Source of the DNA: Bacillus sp. FJAT-27225
GTDB taxonomy: Bacteria > Bacillota > Bacilli > Bacillales > Cytobacillaceae
NCBI RefSeq assembly: GCF_001685025.1
Contig: NZ_MAYU01000024.1
Span: 1 to 64,000 of the forward strand
DNA length: 64,000 bases
Reading direction: 5' to 3'
Shown here: positions 51,069-60,724 of the stretch, piece after piece
Numbering within the stretch: position 1 is the stretch's first letter
Layout of the letters: the number at the start of each line of letters is the position of its first letter
Program-made: the position numbers and the translations under genes
The notes under the pieces: generated by a model
What the model saw: only the letters and a program-made list of their open reading frames with translations
Databases searched by the model: none
Told to the model about the DNA's origin: nothing

Positions 51069-52835
51069 ATGCTTAAGTCTATAATTTTTAAGAATTTTAA
51101 AACTCACAAAAATTTGGTTATCTCATTAAATGACTTTAATGTTCTGGTAGGTCCTAACAACAGTGGTAAATCAACAATTTTAGATGCACTTAGAGTTTTA
51201 TCCGGTGCATATCGCTTCGCTTCTAGATACAAGCCAACTTTAATTAAACTTGCAGATGGTAAAACGACATATGGTTATAATATCCCGGAATCAAGTATAC
51301 CCATTTCAATAAGACACATTCATACTGATTACAATGAAGAAACCACCTCTATACAATACAAGTTAAAGGATAAAAAATCCATTTTTATTTTATTTGATTA
51401 TAAGAAAGAACCAATTCTTTATTTTGAAGGAGAAAGAAAACCAGTAAGGTCTGCTGTTCCTTTCAGAACTGAATTTCCTTTAAACCTTGCGATTGTTCCT
51501 ACCTTAGGTCCTTTAGAAGAAGATGAAGAAATTCACAATGAAGAATATGTAAAAAGGTGGGCTAGTAGCCACCGAGCCCCAAGACTATTTGGAAATTTTT
51601 GGTTTTATGATAAAGAGCATTTTGGCACATTTAAAGGAATATTAGAGGAGACTTGGCCAGGTGTAAGTATTGATTTACCAGAATGAGAATCAATGCTTTC
51701 TACAACACTAAATATGTTTTGTACTGAAAACAGAATCACGCGGAAGTCTTTTGGTCAGAAAACGGGTTCCAAATTTGGTTACAATTATTGACCCACATAA
51801 TAAAGTCACAAAACGCTGATTTTATAGTTATTGATGAACCAGAAATATATCTTCATCCAGACCTACAATGACAACTTATTTTTACATTGAGAGGGTTAAA
51901 GCTGAAGGTAATCCTAGCTACTCATTCAATTGAAGTAATAAATGAAGTAGATCCAGATGAGGTATTAATTGTCGAGAAAAATAAAAAAACTGCTCAAAGA
52001 TTAACGGATTTAACTGGGTTACAAAATGCTGTTGATATACTTGGTTCAACTCAAAATATACATCTAACTACTTGCAAGAGGCAAAAAAGTTCTATTTGTT
52101 GAAGGAAATGATAATAAGTATCTAGAAAGACCTGGAAAAATCTCTGGACATTCTTCTATATTCAGCAGTGGAGACCTTACGGTAATTCCCTTAGGAGGAT
52201 TTTCTCAGTGGGAAAAAATAAGCCATGCCGAGTGGGCTTTTTCAGGTGTTCTTGGTGAAGAGATTAAAATTGCTGCATTATTTGATAGAGATTACAAATA
52301 TACAGATCAAATTCTTGAATTTAAAGAAAGTTTAAGAAAAAAGATTTCTTTAGTTCATATATTAAAGAAAAAAGAGATTGAGAACTACCTTTTGTCTTCA
52401 AAGGCAATAGAAAGAGCTATAAAAAAATTAATTAAGAGGATAAAGAATGGTTCTTTAGAGAATCTTCAAGATATTAATATAGATAAAATCCTTAATAATA
52501 TTGCAGACGAATATAAAGAGGATGTCTTAGGGCAGATAATTGACCATGAGTATAATTATAAAAGGAGTAAAGGGATTGCGTTATCTAGTTTAGTTTCTAG
52601 TAAGGGAAAGGAATTTGAATCAGATTGGTCTAGTATTAATTATAGGCTTTCAGTTATCCCAGGAAAAGACGCCTTCTCAAAACTAAATAAATTTCTCCAA
52701 AAAGAGTGGAAGATTTCTATTTCACATCAGCAGGTTTTACAAAATCTAACAAAACGCGAGATTGATGAAGAAATCGTGGGAATATTTTTAGCTCTGGAAC
52801 AATTTTTAGAGCGTAATGTTAGTGCGTCTTTTTAA
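51069..52835 (+). pseudogene. OLD-family ATPase/TOPRIM nuclease, disrupted
   Basis: One long gene broken at least three times. Piece 1 (to 51686): IIFKNFKTHKN and Walker A GPNNSGKST. Piece 2 (about 51690-51870): DFIVIDEPEIYLHPDLQ (Walker B), then an in-frame stop. Piece 3 (to about 52060): VILATHSIEVINEVDPDEVL (H-loop). Piece 4 (from about 52085): the TOPRIM motif KVLFVEGNDNKYLE, AALFDRDY, and a helical tail to 52835. OLD proteins are ATP-dependent nucleases in phage-defence contexts. Frameshifts near 51680, 51870 and 52075 argue it is dead. Confidence 0.75.
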
Positions 52836-52877
52836 AAAGTTAAAAAAAATAATAAAGAACACATATAGATACTATAC

Positions 52878-52914
52878 GGTGAACCGTATCACAAGTGATG
52901 AACAAGCAGAAGGT
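52878..52914 (+). repeat. att-like repeat 5 (second subtype)
   Basis: GGTGAACCGTATCACAAGTG followed by ATGAACAAGCAGAAGG. It shares GAACCGTATCA with repeat 3, but its right half matches repeat 7 instead. Confidence 0.55.
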
Positions 52915-53063
52915 TCAGATAGTTTAGATAAAAATATATTCCCTTGCTCTCCAAAGCTTGGCTCTGGTTGGCTTCATGTTTTCTTGTTGGTTACGTGATT
53001 GCGGGTATTGGGGAAATAATGGAACATATTTGCTTGGGTTATACATCATTTAAGGAGGCCATT

Positions 53064-53654
53064 ATGAAGAAAATTTTCTTAATGCTTTTTTTGATGCTTG
53101 CTATTATCAGCGTTTCAGCATGTTCTGATGAACAGGATTCTGTAAAAACGGACACAGAACCAACCGAGGAAACGAGTTCTAAGAAAAGTAACTCAGAATC
53201 TACTGATAAAGAGAGTTCTGAGACAGAGGACCAATCCAACAATGATAAACCTGCGGAGAGCAAACAGGAAATTTTGACGGTACAAAATAATGAGGAGCTA
53301 GCAGCAGTCTTGGCAGTCAAGGATCCATACGAGCCAATTGTTGGTGAATTTGCAGAAAAATATGCTGGCGGAACCATTGAATTTAATGGAAATATTGCAG
53401 ATATGATGCCACACGGGAATTCTACAACACGATATGATATTTTAATATATGCGGGTGATTATAGTGAAACAAATGCTATTGGACCTAGCTTTAAATTCGA
53501 AGATGTAAGTATTTCTGATTTAAACCTTACTGGCTCTGAAATACCAGATACGATAGGCGCGGGACAAAATCTTATTATTACGGCTGTAGTTGAAGAATAC
53601 AATGAAAGCTCTGGGCTTTTCATACTGGAGCCGGTTTCTACTGAAATACGATAA
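53064..53654 (+). CDS. Lipoprotein with DUF4839 domain
   Basis: The 196-residue product has a lipoprotein signal (MKKIFLMLFLMLAIISVSAC, Cys20), a Ser/Thr/Glu-rich linker to about residue 70, and a C-terminal domain (NNEELAAVLAVKDPYEP, RYDILIYAGDYSETNAIGPS) matching DUF4839 of unknown function. Start ATG 53064 with AAGGAGG; 40 in-frame upstream codons overlap att debris. Surface-anchored. The gap 52836-53063 holds only att repeat 5. Confidence 0.8.
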   Translation: MKKIFLMLFLMLAIISVSACSDEQDSVKTDTEPTEETSSKKSNSESTDKESSETEDQSNNDKPAESKQEILTVQNNEELAAVLAVKDPYEPIVGEFAEKYAGGTIEFNGNIADMMPHGNSTTRYDILIYAGDYSETNAIGPSFKFEDVSISDLNLTGSEIPDTIGAGQNLIITAVVEEYNESSGLFILEPVSTEIR

Positions 53655-53674
53655 AAGAATTAAAGAATGGATAT

Positions 53675-53716
53675 TTTGAAGAAGAGCTTGGAAATGTTCC
53701 AGGCTTCTTTTTTACT
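53675..53716. terminator. Terminator after the DUF4839 lipoprotein
   Basis: AAGAGCTTGGAA/TTCCAGGCTTC imperfect hairpin then TTTTTT; lies between converging genes. Confidence 0.6.
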
Positions 53717-53764
53717 AGTTTGTATTGGCCAGTTGGGAAGTGTATGTATAATTGGTTACCGAGA

Positions 53765-54031
53765 TTATTTTCCTTGCTGCGCCTTCCAACTAGCATATTT
53801 GTCGCGCATGCATGCTCCGCATGGGCGATAACCGGCTGCAATGGCGATTTCCTCATCGGCAAAGAAGACCCGGGTTTCCACATATCCTCCTTGGGCTATC
53901 GCTCGTAATGCAGCATGGCAATCCAGCCGTCCATAGATTTTCGCTTTCCCGTTCCCGCCTAGGGTTCCTGGGATTACACTCTGGTATGGCTGGCGGTTTG
54001 CATCAAGCAGGGTGTACATTTTTTCAGACAT
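53765..54031 (-). CDS. Ada-like zinc-binding protein
   Basis: Eighty-eight-residue stand-alone copy of the metal-binding domain of the Ada repair protein: LDCHAALRAI and RPCGACMRDKY supply the four-cysteine-type site (CxxxA/C and CxxC). It lacks the methyltransferase and AraC parts. ATG 54031 with AAGGAG. Role unknown; many Bacillus carry such genes. Confidence 0.75.
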   Translation of the reverse strand: MSEKMYTLLDANRQPYQSVIPGTLGGNGKAKIYGRLDCHAALRAIAQGGYVETRVFFADEEIAIAAGYRPCGACMRDKYASWKAQQGK

Positions 54032-54310
54032 TCCGTTCGCTCCTTTGTCCTTAACTGCGCTGTTTGGGTAACTCGTCTATATTTCAAATGGTACTTCATA
54101 TAATTTCCAGTTGAAATTTCAATATAATTCTAGGTTTTTCACCTTTCCATACTGATGAAGTGGAAAGGATACTTATTAACGTGCAAATAAAAACTTCATT
54201 AGAGTTAGATCAATTGTGGACCGTTACTGGACCGAGCTGTACCGATCCTTTATCAGAAATTAGTGGGGCCAAATATAATATGATAATACTTATTGTGGTT
54301 GTTAAATTTA
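54032..54310. other. Gap without a gene
   Basis: AT-rich; a 63-codon plus-strand frame at 54160 has no ribosome site and no recognisable content. I see nothing else before the inverted att flank at 54311. Confidence 0.4.
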
Positions 54311-54334
54311 ATAAAACCTCATTTAAATACATAA

Positions 54335-54369
54335 GGGGGACTGTATTATAAATAGATGCAGTTTTAATT
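54335..54369 (+). repeat. att-like repeat, degenerate (near 54.3 kb)
   Basis: GGGGGACTGTATTATAAATA followed by GATGCAGTTTTAATT aligns with the rlmH end with several changes. The inverted flank AAAACCTCATTTAAATACAT (54313-54332) precedes it, as at repeat 3. Confidence 0.5.
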
Positions 54370-54423
54370 ATGAACAATGATAGACAAGCTCATTAGATAA
54401 ATTGGAGAGATTGCCAAAAGGAA

Positions 54424-54460
54424 ACAAAAAAACAGAGATGATAAAGAGCTTATCTCTGTT
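54424..54460 (-). terminator. Terminator of the MBL-fold gene
   Basis: AACAGAGAT/ATCTCTGTT hairpin (54431-54439, 54452-54460) followed on the minus strand by TTTTTTTGTTTC. Confidence 0.65.
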
Positions 54461-54562
54461 CTATTACTTATCTTGTAGTATACAATCACTGAATAGTAAA
54501 ATCACCTTGAGCTATTAAGTTTGAACTATTTTTAACAGTAAGGCAGCAGAACGAGGAATGAC

Positions 54563-54688
54563 CTTAATACGTTGGCTAGAATTCAAGAACGATTTTCATA
54601 TGAATGGATTGTATTAGAGGTCATGAAGGCACAATCAATTGAAGGACAACGATATTGGTACTTTTTATATAATATGGCTATTTCTTAA
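54563..54688 (+). pseudogene. Unidentified gene fragment
   Basis: Open plus-strand frame LNTLARIQERFSYEWIVLEV then MKAQSIEGQRYWYFLYNMAIS to a stop, with no start or ribosome site; overlaps the 3' end of the opposing MBL gene by 11 bp. Looks like debris. Confidence 0.3.
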
Positions 54689-55460
54689 ATTCCCTTTCCT
54701 CTCCATATCCCATCGTTACCACTTCTGTTTGTTGATAATCGTTTAACAACTCTTTCAGGTCTCTATCTCTATCTATCATATATGCCACTACGGGAAAGGC
54801 ATTCAATAATTGTTCAAGGGTCTCCGGTGATGTGGCACTTTTTTTAGATGGAAATGTATGGCTTGGAATAACGTATTGAACATCCAATAGGTGCTTTACT
54901 GCATAGGCTGCTTCTTTTGGTCCCATTGTAAAATGGCCTGATGAGGATAATATTGCAATCTCTGGATTATACACATCTTGAATTAACTTCATATCGTACA
55001 TAAGAGCGGTATCCCCAGAATGGTAAACTGTATAATCATTGTCAAAGTCAAAAATATAACCAGATGCCTCGCCCGCATATATTGGGGTTCCTTCTATCTC
55101 CCCGTATGAGGATGTATGTTTTGCTTGTACCATTGTGACGTTAAGATCTTCGAAGGATACCAAACCACCTAGATTAATAGGTAGTACATTTTTAATACCT
55201 TTTTGCAGAAGGATCATGGCCAAATCATATTGGGCAACAACCATAATGTCAGGTTTGTTTTCCACTACCTTAGAAAGCCCACTTGTATGATCAAAATGTC
55301 CGTGTGTCAAAAATACACAATCAATAGCATTATAAAAATCCTTATTATCTAGCTGTTGTGGAAATCCTGGATTTAAATCAATAAACGGATCTACGAGGTA
55401 ATTTTTTCCTCCCTTACTTGTAAACATATACATTGCATGGCCAAGCCGTAATATTTTCAT
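54678..55460 (-). CDS. Metallo-beta-lactamase-fold metal-dependent hydrolase
   Basis: The 260-residue cytosolic protein resembles UPF0173/UlaG-like hydrolases. It opens MKILRLGHAMYMFTSKGG with LVDPFIDLNPG, and has the metal motif THGHFDH, then YHSGDTALM and the late ligand in VIPSHTFPS. Substrate unknown. ATG 55460 with GGGGGAG about 10 nt upstream. Monocistronic. Confidence 0.85.
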   Translation of the reverse strand: MKILRLGHAMYMFTSKGGKNYLVDPFIDLNPGFPQQLDNKDFYNAIDCVFLTHGHFDHTSGLSKVVENKPDIMVVAQYDLAMILLQKGIKNVLPINLGGLVSFEDLNVTMVQAKHTSSYGEIEGTPIYAGEASGYIFDFDNDYTVYHSGDTALMYDMKLIQDVYNPEIAILSSSGHFTMGPKEAAYAVKHLLDVQYVIPSHTFPSKKSATSPETLEQLLNAFPVVAYMIDRDRDLKELLNDYQQTEVVTMGYGEEREFKK

Positions 55461-55569
55461 TACATTCTTCTCCCCCTAATATTAGTAAAGTAAAACCATT
55501 ATCATTCTATTCCTGACTTTCTAATTAATAAGTACGCATTTACAAAATGTATAAAGTTTATTTTCTTTC

Positions 55570-55758
55570 ATGAGACCAGTATTTCACAAACGGGTCACGT
55601 TTCTGGAATATTGGCGTAAAAGAAGCCGGGTAGGATTAAATGATGATAGTGATTTAGATTTGAAGTACCTGGGACGTTGTGTTGAATTAGCAAAAAATGC
55701 GCTAGATAAAGGTGACATCATACCTATCAAAAAACTGCCACTTTTACAGGGTGGGTGA
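55570..55758 (+). pseudogene. Truncated nucleoside deaminase N-terminus ending at att repeat 6
   Basis: The frame MRPVFHKRVTFLEYW... contains DLKYLGRCVELAKNALDKGD, which fits the first helix of cytidine/guanine deaminase-like proteins (…KYLRRCVELAKEAL..GD). It then breaks off at the point where the family would continue PFGS, just before att repeat 6. No ribosome site. Likely cut by a cassette insertion or deletion. Confidence 0.45.
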
Positions 55759-55783
55759 CCTTATCATAAGTAAATGAGGTTTT
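55753..55783 (+). repeat. att-like repeat 6
   Basis: Contains ACCTTATCATAAGTAAATG, 19 bp identical to the rlmH end, followed by AGGTTTT: 25 of 26 positions. The best-preserved copy, 11.4 kb from rlmH, and in direct orientation. Confidence 0.8.
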
Positions 55784-55910
55784 GAAGGCTGGCTTAGGGA
55801 GAATATATGTCCTCCTACCTTAATTTCTTCTATTCAAAATAAACATCTTGCATTTATTATTAATTGCTGTATAATTCAGATAATATTAAAAATCTAATTA
55901 TCTTTAATGA

Positions 55911-56202
55911 CGATGATGAGAAAAAGTAGGATTACTTATTTTACACAGAGAGCTTCGGGAGCTGAAAAGAAGCAAAAATAATAATCTGAACAATGGCCTC
56001 GGAGTCTCGTGCTGAACATTTTATTTTTAAAATTAGTAGGACACGACGAGAATTGGTACTCGTTATCAAAACCACAGTATAAAGAGAGTTTTTTGAGCTC
56101 TCGTACTTGCAGAGGCCGATTTGCGTGAGCAAGCGGTGAAATAAGGTGGTACCACGTGAATTCAACCACGTCCTTATCGTAATTGATAAGGACGTGGTTT
56201 TT
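55911..56202 (+). promoter_or_regulatory. T-box riboswitch, probably methionine
   Basis: Stem I begins GATGATGAGAAAAAGTAGG; ATTACTTATTTT/AAAATAATAAT closes above the specifier loop; AGAGAG apical motif near 55949. The T-box AAGGTGGTACCACG (56143-56156) and terminator AACCACGTCCTTATC/GATAAGGACGTGGTT with T-run follow (56164-56203). In the loop CTGAACAATGGCC the likely specifier codon is ATG (Met), consistent with the SAM-hydrolase/ECF genes downstream. Uncharged tRNA would promote read-through. The codon choice is my inference. Confidence 0.85.
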
Positions 56203-56246
56203 TTATGTCCAAAATGACTATTTTTTACATGGGGGAGCGATTGTAA

Positions 56247-57110
56247 ATGACAAAAAGCAATTTAGTTTTGCAGACAGATTTCGGTATAAGCGATGGGGCG
56301 GTAAGTGCAATGTATGGTGTTGCGATTTCAGTTGACCCAGCACTCAGAATTTTTGATCTGACCCATGATATTCCACAATATAATATTTGGGAGGCGTCCT
56401 ATCGCTTATACCAGACCATTTCATATTGGCCTGAAGAAACCGTGTTTGTTTCCGTTGTCGATCCAGGGGTAGGAACGGATCGCCGCAGTATTGTCGTCAA
56501 AACGGCCGACAATCAATATATTGTTACGCCTGATAATGGAACACTTACCCATATTAAAGCGGAAATCGGCCTTTTAGAAGCAAGAATCATTGATGAAACG
56601 GTCAATCGTTTGCCAAACTCGGGCGAATCGTATACATTCCATGGCCGTGATGTGTACGCTTATACCGCAGCAAAACTTGCTTCAGGTGTGATTGCCTTTG
56701 AACAAATAGGCCCAGAAATTTCTGTAGATTCCATTAATCAGCTTTTTAAATTGGAACCTTCTCTTGAGGAGGGCACCCTTATCGGAAATATTGATATTCT
56801 TGATGTTCGCTTCGGTAACCTATGGACCAATATTGACCGAACGCTTTTCAATCAATTGGAAGTTAGACATGGCGATTCTTTTGAAGTAATCATCCAAAAT
56901 GATATCCGCCAAGTGTATAAAAATATCATGACATATGGACGCTCTTTCGCTGACAGCCATCTAGGAGAACCGCTGCTCTTTATCAATTCGCTCGATAAAA
57001 TCGGTGTGGCCATTAACCAAGGCTCGTTTGCCAATGCATACCATATCGAAACAGGCGCCAAGTGGAAAATATCCATTCGCAAGATTCCGAAAATAAGCTA
57101 TAATCAATAA
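56247..57110 (+). CDS. SAM hydroxide adenosyltransferase (DUF62 family)
   Basis: Hydrolyses S-adenosylmethionine to adenosine and methionine in characterised homologues; related to SAM-dependent fluorinase/chlorinase. The 287-residue product has LQTDFGISDGAVSAMYGV (catalytic Asp11), VDPGVGTDRRSIVV (Arg) and TFHGRDVYAYTAA (His), the D-R-H triad of the hydrolase. Start ATG 56247 with GGGGGAG. First gene after the T-box, in operon with an ECF transporter, suggesting methionine or SAM salvage. Confidence 0.88.
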   Translation: MTKSNLVLQTDFGISDGAVSAMYGVAISVDPALRIFDLTHDIPQYNIWEASYRLYQTISYWPEETVFVSVVDPGVGTDRRSIVVKTADNQYIVTPDNGTLTHIKAEIGLLEARIIDETVNRLPNSGESYTFHGRDVYAYTAAKLASGVIAFEQIGPEISVDSINQLFKLEPSLEEGTLIGNIDILDVRFGNLWTNIDRTLFNQLEVRHGDSFEVIIQNDIRQVYKNIMTYGRSFADSHLGEPLLFINSLDKIGVAINQGSFANAYHIETGAKWKISIRKIPKISYNQ

Positions 57111-57163
57111 AGTGCTTTCATACTTTTGTACTATAAATATTTTTAAAAAAGGGAGAGTTTGAG

Positions 57164-57736
57164 ATGAGGAGTAACAAATCATTATCCATTAAAACCATTG
57201 TTGCGATTGGGATTGGCTCAGCAATCTTTGTAATCTTAGGCAGATTCGTTTCCATCCCAACAGGAATTCCAAACACAGAAATTCAATCAGCTTATGCCTT
57301 TTTAGCTCTAATGGCAGTTATATTTGGACCGATTGCAGGGGGACTGATTGGATTAATCGGCCACGCATTAAAAGATGCGATTTTTTATGGTTCACCTTGG
57401 TGGAGCTGGGTTCTAGTATCGATGCTTGTTGGATTTCTAATTGGCCTTGTCTCGAAAAAAATCAATATGGAATCAGGCGTATTCGGCGCAAAACAAATCA
57501 TTTTATTTAATGTTGTCCAAGCGCTTGCCCAGGCATTTGGGTGGTTTCTTGTTGCCCCGACATTGGATATCTGGATTTATGCAGAACCAGCAAATAAAGT
57601 ATATACCCAAGGGTTGGTTGCAGGACTTTCCAACATTGTTACGGTGGCTGTGATTGGTACTCTGCTCTTAATCGCCTATGCAAAAACAAGGGTCCAAAGC
57701 GGGAGTCTGAAAAAAGATGATTCCATCAACAATTAA
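57164..57736 (+). CDS. ECF transporter S component (UPF0397)
   Basis: Substrate-binding membrane subunit of an energy-coupling factor importer. The 190-residue product has five to six hydrophobic segments, [20 protein letters not shown] and [22 protein letters not shown]0397 S components group with methionine- or vitamin-related ECF systems; the T-box argues for methionine or a precursor. RBS GGGAGAG. Overlaps the ATPase gene by 20 bp. Confidence 0.87.
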   Translation: MRSNKSLSIKTIVAIGIGSAIFVILGRFVSIPTGIPNTEIQSAYAFLALMAVIFGPIAGGLIGLIGHALKDAIFYGSPWWSWVLVSMLVGFLIGLVSKKINMESGVFGAKQIILFNVVQALAQAFGWFLVAPTLDIWIYAEPANKVYTQGLVAGLSNIVTVAVIGTLLLIAYAKTRVQSGSLKKDDSINN

Positions 57737-59459
57737 ACCGGCTGGTGCCCGGCGTCCCGTTATTCAATTTGAAAATTTCAGCTTTAAATACCGAAGCCAG
57801 ACTGAACCTACCCTCCAAAACATTGATTTGACCATTTATGAAGGGGAAAAAGTACTAATTGTTGGGCCTTCAGGGTCGGGGAAAAGTACAATCGGCCATT
57901 GTATAAACGGTCTTGCCCCTTTTTCCTATAAAGGGGATGTAACCGGGAGTTTAAAAATCCTGGACCAGGAAACCAAAACGCTCGACATTTTTTCCTTATC
58001 CAAAATGGTCGGCACCGTTTTACAGGATCCGGACGGACAATTTATCGGGCTTACGGTTGGAGAGGATATTGCATTCGCGTTAGAAAATGACTGCCGTCCG
58101 CAGGAAAATATGCAATCAATCGTAGCGGAAGTTGCAGAAATGGTTGAGATGAATGATTATTTACATGCTTCAACACATCAATTATCTGGTGGGCAAAAGC
58201 AGCGGGTATCGCTTGCAGGTGTAATGGTAGACAATGTTGATATTCTTCTCTTTGACGAGCCGGTAGCCAATCTTGATCCAGCAACAGGTAAGCATGCGAT
58301 TGCCCTTATTGATCGTATTAAGAAAGAAACGGATACAACGGTCGTCATCATTGAGCACCGGATTGAAGATGTTTTGGATTGCCCTGTTGACCGAATCATC
58401 GTCCTGGATGAAGGCCGGATTGTAGCGGATATGAACCCCGATGAAATATTGTCTTCGTCCATATTAGAAAACACGAATCTTCGTGAGCCATTATATGTAA
58501 AAGCTGTAAAATATGCTGGCGTACAGGTTACCGAAGAAATGAAGCCCGCACATCTCCATTCGTTTCAAATCAATCTGTTCAAGGATAGGCTCATGGCTTG
58601 GTTTGAAGCAATGAGCCCGCCTAAACCGAAGGAACCGACAGTTCCTATTTTGGAACTCGAGAACATTTGCTTCGGCTATCTGCCTGGTCAGGAAACGATC
58701 CGAAATGTATCATTTTCCGTTTATAAAGGAGAAATGATGGCGATTGCCGGTAAAAATGGCGCAGGAAAATCAACACTTTCCAAGCTCATTTGCGGCTTTG
58801 AAAAACCGACGTCAGGCCGCATCCTTTTTAATGGAAAGGATATTACAAATGATACAATCAAGGAGCGTTCACTCAGAATTGGCCTCGTCATGCAAAATCC
58901 AAACCAGATGATTTCCAAGCATATGATTTTTGATGAGGTGGCCCTCGGTCTTGTATTAAGGGGGCTGCCAGAAGCAGAAATAAAGGAACGGGTGGAAAAA
59001 ACATTAACGGTTTGCGGTCTTTATCCGTTTCGGCACTGGCCGATTTCTGCTTTAAGCTTTGGACAAAGAAAAAGAGTTACGATTGCTTCCATTCTAGTGC
59101 TGGAACCGGAAATTATTATTCTAGATGAACCTACAGCCGGTCAAGACTTCAAACATTATACAGAAATTATGGAGTTCTTAGAGGGCTTAAACGAGCAGGG
59201 GATTACGATCATCATGATTACCCATGATATGCACTTAATGCTTGAGTATACACCAAGGGCGATTGTAATTGTCGGCGGTGAAAAGATTGCTGATGATACA
59301 TCTGTAAATATTCTTACCAATCGAGAGGTGATTGATAAAGCCAATTTAAAAGAAACTTCGTTGTTCGAATTGGCCATAAATGCAGGGATTGACGAACCGA
59401 GGGAATTCGTTGGCCGGTTTATTGCCTATGATAAGGAGGTCCGTATAAGGTGGCAGTAG
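57717..59459 (+). CDS. ECF transporter ATPase, two ABC domains fused
   Basis: The 580-residue protein has two ABC cassettes in one chain, equal to EcfA1-EcfA2. Cassette 1: Walker [10 protein letters not shown], signature LSGGQKQR, Walker B ILLFDEP. Cassette 2 (from about 305): GKNGAGKST, signature [15 protein letters not shown]. Both look competent; the second signature has F for G. Overlaps the S gene by 20 bp and EcfT by 10 bp, so tightly coupled. Confidence 0.92.
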   Translation: MIPSTIKPAGARRPVIQFENFSFKYRSQTEPTLQNIDLTIYEGEKVLIVGPSGSGKSTIGHCINGLAPFSYKGDVTGSLKILDQETKTLDIFSLSKMVGTVLQDPDGQFIGLTVGEDIAFALENDCRPQENMQSIVAEVAEMVEMNDYLHASTHQLSGGQKQRVSLAGVMVDNVDILLFDEPVANLDPATGKHAIALIDRIKKETDTTVVIIEHRIEDVLDCPVDRIIVLDEGRIVADMNPDEILSSSILENTNLREPLYVKAVKYAGVQVTEEMKPAHLHSFQINLFKDRLMAWFEAMSPPKPKEPTVPILELENICFGYLPGQETIRNVSFSVYKGEMMAIAGKNGAGKSTLSKLICGFEKPTSGRILFNGKDITNDTIKERSLRIGLVMQNPNQMISKHMIFDEVALGLVLRGLPEAEIKERVEKTLTVCGLYPFRHWPISALSFGQRKRVTIASILVLEPEIIILDEPTAGQDFKHYTEIMEFLEGLNEQGITIIMITHDMHLMLEYTPRAIVIVGGEKIADDTSVNILTNREVIDKANLKETSLFELAINAGIDEPREFVGRFIAYDKEVRIRWQ

Positions 59460-60280
59460 AAATGTTGGCCTATATTGAGCGGCGTTCGCCCATCCATGAG
59501 CTTACAGGAGTGACAAAACTCCTGTGCTTTATCATGTGGTCAACCGCCGCAATGCTTACCTATGATACTCGGGTGCTCCTGTTTTTGTTGGCTGCAAGTA
59601 TCTATGTTTTTGTGTTATCAAAAATAAAATTAAAGGAAGTTTCGTTTGTACTCATTTTTATATTAATATTTTTACTAATTAACAATATTGCAATTTACCT
59701 TTTTTCTCCGCAAGAGGGCGTGAAAATATATGGCACCAGCCATGTGTTAGTTGAAATTGTTGGACGATATAACGTGACACTGGAACAGCTTTTCTATCAA
59801 TTCAATATCACAATCAAATATTTTACGGTTATTCCGGTAGCGATCCTTTTCATCGTTGCAACTCACCCGAGTGAGTTCGCCGCTTCCCTTAACCGAATTG
59901 GTGTCAGCTACCGAATTTCTTATTCTGTGGCACTTGCATTAAGATATATCCCTGACATTCAGCGGGACTTCCGCAATATTGCGATTTCCCAGCAGGCAAG
60001 AGGAATCGACATGTCGAGAAAAGAAAAGCTGTCCAAACGAATAAAAAATACCGCCTCAATTATCGTACCACTTATCTTATCCAGTTTGGATCGAATTGAA
60101 GTGATCAGTAATGCAATGGAACTGCGGGGGTTTGGAAAAAACAAGAAACGCACATGGTACAGTGCGCGACCATTTAGGAAAAAAGATTACGCAGCACTTA
60201 TTTTAGTTATTGCTATACTGATCTTGTCACTCATTATCACTTTTCATGATGGTGGAAGGTTTTATAATCCGTTTATATAA
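59450..60280 (+). CDS. ECF transporter transmembrane component (EcfT)
   Basis: Coupling membrane subunit. The 276-residue product has five to six membrane segments and the two Ala-Arg-Gly coupling motifs, here QARGID and ELRGFG. GTG start 59450 with AAGGAGG upstream. Last gene of the T-box operon. Confidence 0.9.
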   Translation: MAVEMLAYIERRSPIHELTGVTKLLCFIMWSTAAMLTYDTRVLLFLLAASIYVFVLSKIKLKEVSFVLIFILIFLLINNIAIYLFSPQEGVKIYGTSHVLVEIVGRYNVTLEQLFYQFNITIKYFTVIPVAILFIVATHPSEFAASLNRIGVSYRISYSVALALRYIPDIQRDFRNIAISQQARGIDMSRKEKLSKRIKNTASIIVPLILSSLDRIEVISNAMELRGFGKNKKRTWYSARPFRKKDYAALILVIAILILSLIITFHDGGRFYNPFI

Positions 60281-60312
60281 AAGAAACTCGCAAAATCGGC
60301 GAGTTTCTTTGC
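60281..60312 (+). terminator. SAM-hydrolase/ECF operon terminator
   Basis: AAGAAACTCGC/GCGAGTTTCTT perfect stem directly after the stop; T-rich tail is interrupted (TGCTATTT). Confidence 0.75.
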
Positions 60313-60385
60313 TATTTATCAACATTTACTGCATGTACCGCAAATGAGCGAAATAATAATGGAAAACCTAATTTTGATATGCCAT

Positions 60386-60420
60386 GGTGAGCCAAATCAC
60401 AAGTGATGGTAAAGCAGAGG
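60386..60420 (+). repeat. att-like repeat 7 (second subtype)
   Basis: GGTGAGCCAAATCACAAGTG followed by ATGGTAAAGCAGAGG, close to repeat 5 (shared ATCACAAGTGATG and AAGCAGA.GG). The inverted flank AAAACCTAATTTTGATAT (60363-60380) precedes it. Confidence 0.55.
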
Positions 60421-60496
60421 GTGGAAATTGTGCCTGATAATCAGTAGTTAGATAAGATAATTACTAATAAAGGAATAAAAAAAGAGTAAACATTGA

Positions 60497-60527
60497 AAAA
60501 GCCTCTGGTATACACCAAAGGCTTTTA
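60497..60527. terminator. Terminator of the YfcC-M20 unit
   Basis: AAAAGCCT/AGGCTTTT with TGG/CCA inner pairs; T-run on both strands. Confidence 0.7.
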
Positions 60528-60539
60528 TCATGATTTAAA

Positions 60540-60722
60540 TTAGTTTATTGTATTAGCTGTTGCTCTTCCAAATTCTTTGGCACCAACTAGGCCGTCATCT
60601 GTGATAACAATATACTTTAATTTATTTTTGTATGATTTAACAAAATCTGATAGCCGCCCAAGAATCAAAAATTCTCCGCAGAGAATAAAGAGAATTAAGT
60701 TCTTTGTTCCTTGAAGATGGTT
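60540..60722 (-). pseudogene. Unidentified C-terminal gene fragment
   Basis: Minus-strand open frame ending YKNKLKYIVITDDGLVGAKE then FGRATANTIN and a stop at 60540. It has no start of its own and abuts the M20 stop. Hydrophobic stretch KNLILFILCGEFLIL precedes. Family not recognised; remnant. Confidence 0.35.
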
Positions 60723-60724
60723 AA

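Noticed and set aside
55570-55758. Intact 62-residue gene
   Set aside because: No ribosome site, and the similarity to a deaminase first helix breaks off at the repeat; called a stub instead.
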